This document shows positions 7,198-13,498 of a stretch of DNA of 64,000 nucleotides, one piece after another. Position 1 is the first letter of the stretch. Every line of letters starts with the position of its first letter. Source of the stretch: Fusobacterium varium. GTDB lineage: Bacteria > Fusobacteriota > Fusobacteriia > Fusobacteriales > Fusobacteriaceae. A program made the translations under genes and the position numbers. The notes under the pieces are model-generated. The model was not told where the DNA came from and did no database searches. It saw only the letters and a list, made by a program, of their open reading frames with translations. The DNA is taken from contig AP017968.1 in the NCBI GenBank assembly GCA_002356455.1, positions 1,488,001-1,552,000 of the forward strand, read 5' to 3'.

Positions 7198-8087
7198 TAT
7201 TTTAATTCTCCTTTTCCAGTATTTTGTTTATTTTCTTCTTGTTTTTTAGTTTCTTCTGCTTTAATTTCTGGTTTTTCTTCCTTATTTTCTTTATTTTCTT
7301 TTAAATCTTTTAATTCTTTATAAACCTTTTTACATTTTGTTAAAGAAATTTTTGGTAATGCTTTTATATTTTCTCTTTCCATTATATTTATAAGTTCCTC
7401 ATTCATTTCGAGAGCAGATATAGCTTTTAAAGCTTCCTCTTTTCTCTCAATAATATTTTGACAAATTTTTTTAATATTAGTTATTATGTCACTGGCTTGA
7501 GTTGTTGTTAATTCAGACATAGATTTAATATTGTAATCTTTAAATATGCTACATTCTAAATCAGTTTTGACAATATTCATTTCATTGGCAACAGAGAAAA
7601 TTTTACTTAGTTGATTTTGAGTAGCCAGTTTAGGTTCCTCTTTTTTTCCATTTCCATTTTGTTTTCTAGGATTGTTTAAAGGCTCGTTTTCTATACTATC
7701 TACAATATCACTTTCAGCGATTTCATAGGCTCCCATATACATGTATCTTCTCATATATGTATAAGTTGCCCCTAGCTCTTGTATTGGATTCATTCTCGCA
7801 CCTTTTCTAACCATTATGCATTCAGCACTTTTAGTTTTAAAGGTTACCGAGCTGCCATCTTCAACATCTATTATTTCTAAAACTGCGGTTTCATTGTCAT
7901 TTGTTAGGTTAAATAAAGAAACAAGCCCTATTTCAAAATTCACTTTGTTTATAGCTGGCATAAAGTCTGCTAATTCAAAGTATCTGTAATTGTCATAAGT
8001 ATTTGTTCCCGTCATTACAAGATTAGTTTCTTGTACTTTCATTCTGGCCATTGCCAGTTTTTTCCAAACTCCTTTAATCTCTCCCAT
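7197..8087 (-). CDS. ERF-family single-strand annealing protein
   Basis: A 296-residue protein. Residues 1-130 match the ERF recombinase domain: NTYDNYRYFELADFMPAI near the start and the signature ELGATYTYMRRYMYM with the following acidic AESD. ERF proteins bind single-stranded DNA and anneal complementary strands, circularising or recombining phage DNA. The C-terminal 150 residues are charged and low in complexity, ending in a K/E-rich tail, as often seen in annealing proteins. The ATG at 8087 is preferred over the TTG two codons earlier because AGGAGG is eight bases from it. The neighbouring exonuclease supports a recombination module. Confidence 0.9.
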   Translation of the reverse strand: MGEIKGVWKKLAMARMKVQETNLVMTGTNTYDNYRYFELADFMPAINKVNFEIGLVSLFNLTNDNETAVLEIIDVEDGSSVTFKTKSAECIMVRKGARMNPIQELGATYTYMRRYMYMGAYEIAESDIVDSIENEPLNNPRKQNGNGKKEEPKLATQNQLSKIFSVANEMNIVKTDLECSIFKDYNIKSMSELTTTQASDIITNIKKICQNIIERKEEALKAISALEMNEELINIMERENIKALPKISLTKCKKVYKELKDLKENKENKEEKPEIKAEETKKQEENKQNTGKGELK

Positions 8088-8102
8088 TTCCAATTCCTCC
8101 TA

Positions 8103-8420
8103 TTATGTATATAATTTTTTTAGCTCTATATGCATTTTTTTTAACAATTCTTTTTCTCTTGTATAATCTCTCAAGCAGTAATCATAATCATTTTCTAGTT
8201 TTTCTTCTTCTGTTACTTGCTTGTATTTATTTTTTAACCATTTATAACTATCTTTAGCTATTAAAGATACTATTTTCCTTTTAATTCCTTCAGGAAGAGT
8301 GGAATTTCTGACTTCTCCATTTCCCACATCCACACTTCCTGTTTTTCCAGAGTTATATTTTATTAGAATAGAAATTATATTTGTTGTGTAGTTTGCAGCA
8401 GATATATTTACTATTTCCAT
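8103..8420 (-). CDS. Hypothetical early phage protein
   Basis: A 105-residue protein with a beta-rich first half and a long charged helical second half (residues 50-105). It lies just upstream of the ERF gene. No recognised domain; a helper role in recombination is possible by position only. Confidence 0.55.
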   Translation of the reverse strand: MEIVNISAANYTTNIISILIKYNSGKTGSVDVGNGEVRNSTLPEGIKRKIVSLIAKDSYKWLKNKYKQVTEEEKLENDYDYCLRDYTREKELLKKMHIELKKLYT

Positions 8421-8432
8421 ACATCAAACCTC

Positions 8433-8564
8433 TTATTCTTCCCATTTTAATTGTCTTTCTACTTCTCTAAAAAATTCACCACAAAAAAGATCTTCTTCCT
8501 CGCTTGTGTCTATTTTTAAATCTTCTTCTTCTGGTGGCTGATAATAATTTCCAACTTCTCTCAT
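8433..8564 (-). CDS. Small acidic early phage protein (43 aa)
   Basis: The ATG at 8564 overlaps the TGA of the upstream gene in an ATGA arrangement, which implies translational coupling. The 43-residue product is strongly acidic (EEEDLKIDTSEEED), a feature of many DNA-mimic or inhibitor peptides, but that role is only a possibility. No motif recognised. Confidence 0.55.
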   Translation of the reverse strand: MREVGNYYQPPEEEDLKIDTSEEEDLFCGEFFREVERQLKWEE

Positions 8565-8905
8565 TGTGCATCACTTCCAATGTGTAATTTATTTGTATCT
8601 TTAAGCAAAGATATATTTTTAGGAACATATGGTTTTTTCTTCATTTTAGGTGGCAGAGTACTTTTTAAAACTGTTTCCACATCTGCATGTTTTAATTTTC
8701 TAGTAGTTTTAGTTTTATCTACCACAAGGCTAATTCTATTTTTTTCTTTATCAAACTGGATGTCGTTTATAAAGGCCGAGTGTTTCTCTTGTCTTTTTGT
8801 TATGTATAAGTTATCGACATCTAAGTCTCCATATTGTTCCTGCAACTCTGTTAAAAGAGCTATAAAGTCAGAAGTTTTTCTTATTATCTTCTTTTTTATT
8901 GCCAT
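8561..8905 (-). CDS. Hypothetical early phage protein
   Basis: A 114-residue basic protein with no recognised domain. The ribosome site AGGGAGG lies in the end of the preceding 24-residue gene. Its stop overlaps the start of the 43-residue gene. The region from residue 55 on (alternating charged and hydrophobic) suggests a small beta-sheet domain. Confidence 0.55.
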   Translation of the reverse strand: MAIKKKIIRKTSDFIALLTELQEQYGDLDVDNLYITKRQEKHSAFINDIQFDKEKNRISLVVDKTKTTRKLKHADVETVLKSTLPPKMKKKPYVPKNISLLKDTNKLHIGSDAQ

Positions 8906-8908
8906 TTT

Positions 8909-8983
8909 TTACCTCCCTGCTATCCATAAAACAAATATATATATCATGGCCCATGCTAGACCTAAAAAAACAAATCCTTCCAT
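8909..8983 (-). CDS. Tiny membrane peptide (24 aa)
   Basis: The ATG at 8983 overlaps the TAA of the upstream gene (TAATG). The 24-residue product is almost wholly one hydrophobic segment (FVFLGLAWAMIYIFVLWI). Its end contains the ribosome site of the next gene. Small single-span peptides are common in phage early regions and are missed by automated annotation. Confidence 0.45.
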   Translation of the reverse strand: MEGFVFLGLAWAMIYIFVLWIAGR

Positions 8984-9144
8984 TATATCAAGCCTGCCTT
9001 TCTTGCAGAGTTAGGCTCAATATTCAACAGTTTTCCTACTCTCTGAAAAGCCTCATTTAAAGATTTTGCTGTTATTGTTCTTAATACTCCGTTTTTATCT
9101 TTAAATATGCATACACACATTCCATTTATAAATTTAATTTTCAT
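8983..9144 (-). CDS. Small hypothetical early phage protein (53 aa)
   Basis: The ATG at 9144 has AAGGGGTGA upstream at good spacing. The 53-residue product (MKIKFINGMCVCIFKDKNG, then a helix NEAFQRVGKLLN) looks like a small mixed alpha/beta protein. It is coupled by TAATG to the 24-residue gene. The candidate promoter of RNA A at 9155-9184, on the other strand, lies just upstream of its start. Confidence 0.55.
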   Translation of the reverse strand: MKIKFINGMCVCIFKDKNGVLRTITAKSLNEAFQRVGKLLNIEPNSARKAGLI

Positions 9145-9154
9145 ATTTCACCCC

Positions 9155-9280
9155 TTGAAATTTTATATTTTTTTATGCTATACTTATTAAGTAGGAAGCG
9201 TTCACATCTTCCTTAGATGTAATATGTATTAAATAGACTTTTTTTCAGGCATTAACTCTCGTAAGAGAGTTTTTGCTTTT
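9155..9280 (+). ncRNA. Candidate small RNA A (first of three tandem units)
   Basis: The promoter is TTGAAA (9155-9160), 18 bp, TATACT (9179-9184). The predicted transcript runs from about 9191 to 9280. It holds a hairpin ACATC-N7-GATGT with loop TTCCTTA and ends in the terminator ACTCTC-GTAA-GAGAGT followed by a T-rich tail. No coding frame with a ribosome site is present. It would be antisense to any leftward early transcript crossing this region. Confidence 0.5.
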
Positions 9281-9370
9281 TTAACTTTTTATGTTATAAT
9301 ATGCTTGAAAATCCCTTAGGGGTATTTCAATAAGTTATAGAGCTGCCCTCACAAGAGGGCTTTTGTTTTA
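9273..9370 (+). ncRNA. Candidate small RNA B (second tandem unit)
   Basis: The promoter is TTGCTT (9273-9278), 16 bp, TATAAT (9295-9300). The predicted RNA of about 64 nt (9307-9370) starts with a hairpin, TTGAAA...TTTCAA closing TCCC/GGGG, and ends in the terminator GCCCTC-ACAA-GAGGGC plus TTTTGTTTTA. The first hairpin resembles the one at the start of unit C, so B and C look like duplicated copies of one unit. Confidence 0.55.
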
Positions 9371-9543
9371 TTGACTTTTTGTATATTTATGCTATAATAT
9401 ATTTGAAAGTCCCTTAAGGGCACTTGAGTTGATATAAAAAATGCTATGATATAGGCACTCTCTTGCAGGGTGCTTATTTCATGCTTACAAGTTATTAGCA
9501 TTTCTTGTAAGCAGTAGATATATCAACTCAAGGAGGTACTATT
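9371..9543 (+). promoter_or_regulatory. Promoter and structured leader of the 29-residue peptide gene
   Basis: The promoter is TTGACT (9371-9376), 16 bp, TATAAT (9393-9398), with transcription expected from about 9405. The leader contains a perfect 14-bp stem (CTTGAGTTGATATA at 9423-9436 with its complement at 9519-9532). Its 3' arm ends within the AAGGAGG ribosome site at 9530-9536. Inside it sit hairpins GCACTC/GGGTGC (9455-9473) and GCTTACAA/TTGTAAGC (9483-9512). ATGCTA near 9440 could also pair with TAGCAT in the second loop. Control of translation by RNA folding is the likely purpose. Confidence 0.6.
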
Positions 9544-9633
9544 ATGTACATTTATGTCAACACGCTTTCTATTAATGGAGGGATTGCAATTGCTTTCTTC
9601 ATTTTAGTTTGGTGGTGGTATAAAAACAGATAG
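9544..9633 (+). CDS. 29-residue hydrophobic peptide, type I toxin-like
   Basis: The ATG at 9544 follows AAGGAGG at eight bases. The product has a hydrophobic span (INGGIAIAFFILVWWWY) ending in the basic tail KNR, the layout of type I toxin peptides that insert in the membrane. A strong terminator (AGCCC-TTCG-GGGCT, T7) follows at 9641-9660. Own promoter, long structured leader and terminator make it an independent unit. It belongs to none of the toxin families whose sequence I can recall (Fst/Ldr, TxpA, Hok, AapA). A small phage membrane protein without toxic action is the alternative. Confidence 0.55.
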   Translation: MYIYVNTLSINGGIAIAFFILVWWWYKNR

Positions 9634-9640
9634 TAACCTC

Positions 9641-9660
9641 AGCCCTTCGGGGCTTTTTTT
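9641..9660 (+). terminator. Terminator of the peptide mRNA
   Basis: AGCCC-TTCG-GGGCT stem with a stable tetraloop, followed by seven T. It acts rightward only; the other strand lacks a T tail, so leftward early transcription can pass. Confidence 0.85.
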
Positions 9661-9862
9661 AGTCCTCCCAAACTGCTATTTCTTCTAAATTTTTACTGAG
9701 TTCTCCACATTCTGAACAAACAAAATGGTCAACGGCATAGTCTAAGCTATAATCATCTAATATACTTATAGAACCATCTTTATCAGGATATCCCCAACCA
9801 TTATCAATAGTTCCAGAAACATCACCAGTTATTTTGCTACCACACTTCTTACATATCTGCAT
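9659..9862 (-). CDS. Zinc-ribbon protein, first gene of the leftward early operon
   Basis: A 67-residue protein with two CxxC pairs, CKKC at residues 4-7 and CSEC near residue 51, the layout of a zinc ribbon. It lies directly downstream of the leftward promoter at 9974-10002, so it should be among the first proteins made on induction. A role in transcription or in host take-over is possible. The family is not one I can name. Confidence 0.6.
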   Translation of the reverse strand: MQICKKCGSKITGDVSGTIDNGWGYPDKDGSISILDDYSLDYAVDHFVCSECGELSKNLEEIAVWED

Positions 9863-9894
9863 ATTTTCCTCCTCTTTTTAATTTCTTAATAATT

Positions 9895-9908
9895 TTGCAA
9901 TAACGCAA
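9895..9908. promoter_or_regulatory. Repressor operator O1
   Basis: TTGC-AATAAC-GCAA, a perfect copy of the TTGC-N6-GCAA inverted repeat. It lies 33-46 bp upstream of the zinc-ribbon gene, downstream of the leftward promoter. Confidence 0.7.
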
Positions 9909-9973
9909 TAAATATTTTAAAAAAATAATAGTTTTAGAGGTGATTTATCTCTTAGAATTTTATTTTATAATTT

Positions 9974-10002
9974 ATTATAACATTTAAAATGCAATAACGC
10001 AA
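9974..10002 (-). promoter_or_regulatory. Leftward early promoter with operator O2
   Basis: On the minus strand TTGCGT (10002-9997), 17 bp and TATAAT (9979-9974). The operator TGC-AATAAC-GCAA (9989-10002) covers the -35 box, so a bound repressor would block RNA polymerase. This should drive the leftward early operon. The rightward promoter at 13450 has the same layout. Confidence 0.75.
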
Positions 10003-10011
10003 TAGTTTTTT

Positions 10012-10040
10012 TTGTGTTTTCGCAAATTTTGAAATATAAT
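10012..10040 (+). promoter_or_regulatory. Repressor promoter with operator O3
   Basis: TTGTGT (10012-10017), 17 bp, TATAAT (10035-10040). The -35 region overlaps TTGT-GTTTTC-GCAA (10012-10025), a variant of the operator with one changed half-site base. The weaker match suits autoregulation by repressor at high concentration. Confidence 0.6.
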
Positions 10041-10066
10041 TATGTATAATAATGAGGAGGAGTACT

Positions 10067-10528
10067 ATGAATGAAAAAAATAAAGAAATTGGGAATTTAT
10101 TGAAAACTAAGCGAAAAGAATTGGGGTATAGTTTAGAAGATATTCAATTGATTTTAAAAAAAGATTTTAATATAGAACTAGATAGTAGTAATATTTCAAG
10201 ATATGAAAATGGAACTGTAAAAAATATGAATGCTGCATATTTAAGAGCATTATGTAAAGCTAATAATATAAATTATGTTTCCGTTTTTAAAGAGTTAGGG
10301 TATATAGATCCAGATGACAAAAGAATTGATGGGCTTGATAAAAAAGGAATGACACAATATGAAAAAGCTATGAATGAAGCAGTTATGTTTTTCAATGATG
10401 AAAGGATAGAAGAAGAAGATAAACAAAAATTAATGTTGGCATTAAATGAAATATTTTTCAGAAGTAAAGAAATAAATAAAGAAAAATATAAAAAAAAGAA
10501 TAAAGAAGATTTGAAATCAAAAAATTAG
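10067..10528 (+). CDS. cI-like XRE repressor
   Basis: A 153-residue protein with an N-terminal XRE helix-turn-helix (residues 5-65, recognition part DSSNISRYENG) and a helical C-terminal tail. It lacks a LexA/cI-type self-cleaving peptidase domain. The ATG at 10067 is chosen because GAGGAGG is seven bases upstream; an ATG at 10052 lies within that site. It is followed 12 bases later by an ImmA-type metalloprotease, as in the ImmR/ImmA pair of ICEBs1 and related phages, where the protease inactivates the repressor on induction. Five operators of one type flank it on both sides. Confidence 0.85.
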   Translation: MNEKNKEIGNLLKTKRKELGYSLEDIQLILKKDFNIELDSSNISRYENGTVKNMNAAYLRALCKANNINYVSVFKELGYIDPDDKRIDGLDKKGMTQYEKAMNEAVMFFNDERIEEEDKQKLMLALNEIFFRSKEINKEKYKKKNKEDLKSKN

Positions 10529-10540
10529 CATGTGAGGCCT

Positions 10541-10957
10541 ATGAAAAATATAAAAAAGAGGGTAAAAAATTTAATAAAAAAATATGGAACGAGCAATCCA
10601 TATAAATTATGTAAATATTTGAATATAGAAATTTTTTATATGGATTTAGGAAATGTGAAAGGGATTTACAAAAAAACTTTAACAAATAAATTTATAATAA
10701 TAAATGAGAATTTAACCAAATTTTCTCAAACGATTGTTTTAGTTCATGAATTAGGACATGCAATTTTACATGATTCACGAGAAATGCAAGCATTAAAAGA
10801 TTATGATTTATTCCCCAAATATACAACTAAAATAGAGATTGAGGCTAATATATTTACTTCTGAGCTTATGTATGATGAGAATATAGAAGATTATGAATAT
10901 GATTTAGATATAGATATAAAAATTTTAGAGCAATTAAGAGAACTAAGAAATTTATAG
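10541..10957 (+). CDS. ImmA/IrrE-family metalloprotease (anti-repressor)
   Basis: A 138-residue protein with the zinc-protease motif HELGH at residues 69-73 within VLVHELGHAILH and a downstream glutamate-containing helix (KIEIEANIFTSELM) that supplies the third metal ligand. This is the ImmA/IrrE (DUF955) pattern. It is co-transcribed with the repressor and would cleave it to induce the prophage. The ATG at 10541 follows GTGAGG; an in-frame GTG at 10532 is possible. The C-terminus may be cut short by a frameshift: see the open frame that follows. Confidence 0.88.
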   Translation: MKNIKKRVKNLIKKYGTSNPYKLCKYLNIEIFYMDLGNVKGIYKKTLTNKFIIINENLTKFSQTIVLVHELGHAILHDSREMQALKDYDLFPKYTTKIEIEANIFTSELMYDENIEDYEYDLDIDIKILEQLRELRNL

Positions 10958-11082
10958 AGACTCAATTTACTGGAATATATAAGAAAGATTATGAAGGGGA
11001 TGAAATAACCAGAGAAACAGTTGAAAAAGACGGGAGTGTAAAAATTACAGTTTTTTTATACTGTAATGAAGATGGGCTATAA
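10936..11082 (+). pseudogene. Open frame after the metalloprotease, possible frameshifted tail
   Basis: A frame shifted by two relative to the protease gene runs through about 48 codons to the TAA at 11080-11082 without any ATG, GTG or TTG start near a ribosome site. It reads as ordinary protein (for example GIYKKDYEGDEITRETVEKD). It could be the original C-terminus of the protease, lost by a frameshift, or the end of a deleted gene. Confidence 0.35.
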
Positions 11083-11180
11083 ATCGTTTTTTATGATAAA
11101 AGAACAGCTATATTATATTGATTTTCTCCTGTAAGTGTGTTAGAATTCACACAACGGTTCTAAAGATTCTAGGAGGGAAA

Positions 11181-11834
11181 ATGAATAAGGAAAAATTAGA
11201 AAAAATAAAAAATATTTTAAAAACATACAGAAATACAAAAAAATATTCCAATGAAGAAATGGCAAAATATTTTGGAGTTAAAAGAAGTACAATGGTAGGT
11301 TATATTCAAAAAAATAGAGATATTTCAAAAGTATTTTTAAATAAATTTATCAAAGAAGAAGATGTTAGTAATGAAGATAAGAAAACGATTCTTAATTACT
11401 TGGGAATTCAAGCTGATAAGAATAAATTTAGCGATAATGTTGAGATTAAATTAAATGAAATCTTATCTTTATTATATAAAAAAGAACTTTCAAAAGAGGA
11501 TGATGTTACAAAAAAATGGGAAGTAACTATTGATTTAAGAGAAAAAAGAAAAGAATTGGAAGAATTAGAAAGAAAAATAAAACTAAAGCGATTTGAATAT
11601 GAAAAACTGGAAAGAACTTCTGGGGCAAGAAGTAAAATAACTTGGGCATGTATAGATATCCAAAAATTCAACAGCGAAAAAATAACAGAAATAATAAATA
11701 TTTTAGGAATAATAGATGTAGAAAGCAGAAAAAAGGCATATCCAGCTTTAAAACAGCTCCATATTCATCTGGAGTCTTTTTCTGAAAACATAAAAAAAGT
11801 TATAAAAGAATTAGAAATAATTTCTATAAAATAA
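11181..11834 (+). CDS. HTH-containing protein of the accessory island
   Basis: A 217-residue protein with an N-terminal helix-turn-helix (residues 18-50: NEEMAKYFGVKRSTMVGYI) and a coiled-coil region (about 100-145, rich in E, K and L). The ATG at 11181 follows AGGAGGG. Upstream at about 11134-11153, TGTG-N8-CACA forms an inverted repeat that may be its own operator. The next gene starts 17 bases after its stop. It lies between the repressor cassette and the toxin-antitoxin genes, where temperate phages carry genes expressed in the lysogen. Function unknown. Confidence 0.6.
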   Translation: MNKEKLEKIKNILKTYRNTKKYSNEEMAKYFGVKRSTMVGYIQKNRDISKVFLNKFIKEEDVSNEDKKTILNYLGIQADKNKFSDNVEIKLNEILSLLYKKELSKEDDVTKKWEVTIDLREKRKELEELERKIKLKRFEYEKLERTSGARSKITWACIDIQKFNSEKITEIINILGIIDVESRKKAYPALKQLHIHLESFSENIKKVIKELEIISIK

Positions 11835-11851
11835 AAAATGGAGGTTAATAT

Positions 11852-12619
11852 ATGGACATTTACAGCAAATACAATATAAGTATACCCAAAAGAAAGATAA
11901 CTGAATTAGATGTTGATGACCAAATAAAAGTATTGACATTTAGAACAGGTAAAATAGTTCCTAGGGTTCTTAAAGATTTGGATGAATATTTGAAAAAATT
12001 TGGAGGAAGAAAAGTTTCCTTGTTATACAAAGGGAAAAAAGATAAAAGGGAAAATTATAAAATGAGAGAATATGTTTCTGAGTATGGTGAATATTTTGAT
12101 GAAATAGAAGGGAACATAATAGAAGTTTTAGAAGATATTTTAGAACAAATTATTGATGACATGAATAAATATGACAAAAATTTAGATAGAAAGAACGATT
12201 TTTTTGATACCTTGGATAGTTTTATAGGAGGAAAATTTATATTTATAATTGGGATAATATCTTTAGGAGAGTTTTTAATAAAGAAGTATGGTTATATAAA
12301 AAATGGAAGATATTTGGGGGAAGTTTTAAAAGCTAAGGCTGACTTAAAAAATAAAATAACTGATGTTTTCAAAAAGATGAATCAAGGATATTATACAAAA
12401 GAGGAGGCTAACGAACTTTTCAAAGAAATGATAGAGAAAAAGGTGTATGAACAAACAAAGATAGATGCTGAATTATACGAAGAAATTAAAATTGAAGATG
12501 ATTTGAGCAGGATATGTGAAGACGATAGCATTGATATGCTTATTTTTGATATGGTAGACAAAGTAAGATTGAAAGCTACAAAACAAGAAAGATTCCCAGA
12601 AATGAAAGTGATTAAATAA
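11852..12619 (+). CDS. Unknown protein of the accessory island, one possible membrane span
   Basis: A 255-residue protein, mostly charged and helical, with one hydrophobic stretch near residues 123-140 (GGKFIFIIGIISLGEFLI) that could span or touch the membrane. It follows the HTH protein gene in a two-gene unit closed by the terminator at 12663-12690. The ribosome site is GGAGG. No domain recognised. A phage-exclusion or defence pair is a reasonable guess from position, not from sequence. Confidence 0.55.
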   Translation: MDIYSKYNISIPKRKITELDVDDQIKVLTFRTGKIVPRVLKDLDEYLKKFGGRKVSLLYKGKKDKRENYKMREYVSEYGEYFDEIEGNIIEVLEDILEQIIDDMNKYDKNLDRKNDFFDTLDSFIGGKFIFIIGIISLGEFLIKKYGYIKNGRYLGEVLKAKADLKNKITDVFKKMNQGYYTKEEANELFKEMIEKKVYEQTKIDAELYEEIKIEDDLSRICEDDSIDMLIFDMVDKVRLKATKQERFPEMKVIK

Positions 12620-12662
12620 AAATAGAGTCTTATCAAACTCAAAAATAATCCTTTACAAAATT

Positions 12663-12690
12663 TCACACTTTAACTGGTGTGATTTTTTTT
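12663..12690 (+). terminator. Terminator of the accessory gene pair
   Basis: TCACAC-N8-GTGTGA followed by eight T. Confidence 0.8.
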
Positions 12691-12692
12691 AT

Positions 12693-12723
12693 AAAAAAGA
12701 GATTTACTTTTTTAGTAAATCTC
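12693..12723 (-). terminator. Terminator of the toxin-antitoxin operon
   Basis: GAGATTTACT-N5-AGTAAATCTC, a 10-bp stem. On the minus strand a run of six T follows. It converges with the rightward terminator beside it. Confidence 0.8.
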
Positions 12724-13011
12724 TTATTTCAAATATTTTTTCAATTCTTGATAAAAGTTCTCTCTTGTACCAGCAAGGATAAAAATTATAACTTCACCAT
12801 CTTCTATTTTCAGTGTATAGGCGAGTTCATAGTTGGTTTTATTATAATATATATCATAACTGTATATACCAGCTAAATCTCCACTTTTTAGACTTCCCAC
12901 TGTATAATCTGAAACAATTAAATCAATAGCCATTTTATACCTTTCTTTTAACTGTTTATCTTTTATCTTTTTAAAATATTTTACTATTGCAGGAGAATAT
13001 TTTATATCCAC
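12724..13011 (-). CDS. RelE/ParE-superfamily toxin
   Basis: A 95-residue protein with the compact RelE-type layout: N-terminal helices (AIVKYFKKIKDKQLKERY), then beta strands (YELAYTLKIEDGEVIIFILAGTRENFY) and a short C-terminal helix. Toxins of this fold mostly cut mRNA on the ribosome. It is encoded one base after the antitoxin gene (overlap at 13011). The family call is firm; mRNA cleavage rather than gyrase poisoning is not proven by the sequence. Confidence 0.8.
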   Translation of the reverse strand: MDIKYSPAIVKYFKKIKDKQLKERYKMAIDLIVSDYTVGSLKSGDLAGIYSYDIYYNKTNYELAYTLKIEDGEVIIFILAGTRENFYQELKKYLK

Positions 13012-13349
13012 TAAAAATCATCTCCAAAAATATCTTTAGTAGTCACAGTATTTGTTTCAGCTTCTTTTATTATCTCTTTTAAAGCTGGTTTTATTTTAGC
13101 AGTTCTTAGTCTGAATTCTTTTAATAGTTCTTCTCCCTCATATCCTTCCATTATCAAATCTTCGAGCAATAAATCAGAAAAATTGAAGTTATCTTCCCTT
13201 AAAGGCGTGATAATCAAAGAGTTTCCATCAGTTCTGATTTTTGCTTCCTTTCCAAAACCTAAGAATTCCATCAGTTTATTTGGAATAGTTATTTGATTTT
13301 TAGATGAAATAGATATAGTCTTATTCATTTCTAAAATGTTAGTTGACAT
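13011..13349 (-). CDS. AbrB/MazE-type antitoxin
   Basis: A 112-residue protein with an N-terminal SpoVT/AbrB DNA-binding domain (ISSKNQITIPNKLMEFLGFG) and an acidic C-terminal part that should wrap the toxin. It precedes the RelE-like toxin, the common order for type II systems. A consensus promoter drives the pair, and TCTTGG direct repeats just downstream of it are candidate operators for autoregulation. An AbrB-type antitoxin with a RelE-type toxin is a less common pairing than AbrB with MazF. Confidence 0.85.
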   Translation of the reverse strand: MSTNILEMNKTISISSKNQITIPNKLMEFLGFGKEAKIRTDGNSLIITPLREDNFNFSDLLLEDLIMEGYEGEELLKEFRLRTAKIKPALKEIIKEAETNTVTTKDIFGDDF

Positions 13350-13374
13350 TTTAAAACCTCCTTTTATTTTTACT

Positions 13375-13421
13375 TCTTGGTTTCTTGGTTATATTATACA
13401 TTAATTTTTAGTTTATGTCAA
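13375..13421 (-). promoter_or_regulatory. Consensus promoter and operator repeats of the toxin-antitoxin operon
   Basis: On the minus strand TTGACA (13421-13416), 17 bp, TATAAT (13398-13393), a perfect sigma-70 match. TCTTGG occurs at 13375-13380 and 13383-13388, eight bases apart, at the expected transcription start; a bound antitoxin there would repress. Confidence 0.85.
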
Positions 13422-13449
13422 AAATAGTTAAATTTTTTATGTAAAAATA

Positions 13450-13478
13450 TTGCGTTATTGCAAATAAAGTGCTATCAT
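13450..13478 (+). promoter_or_regulatory. Rightward early promoter with operator O4
   Basis: TTGCGT (13450-13455), 17 bp, TATCAT (13473-13478). The operator TTGC-GTTATT-GCAA (13450-13463) is a perfect inverted repeat covering the -35 box, exactly as in the leftward promoter. It should control the replication region when the repressor is active. Confidence 0.75.
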
Positions 13479-13498
13479 AAATTAAAGGAGGTAATTCT

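Noticed and set aside
9180-9660. Tandem hairpins as a simple remnant of a riboswitch or rho-independent terminator array
   Set aside because: Each hairpin is followed by a new promoter with good -35/-10 spacing, so separate transcripts explain the layout better than stacked terminators.
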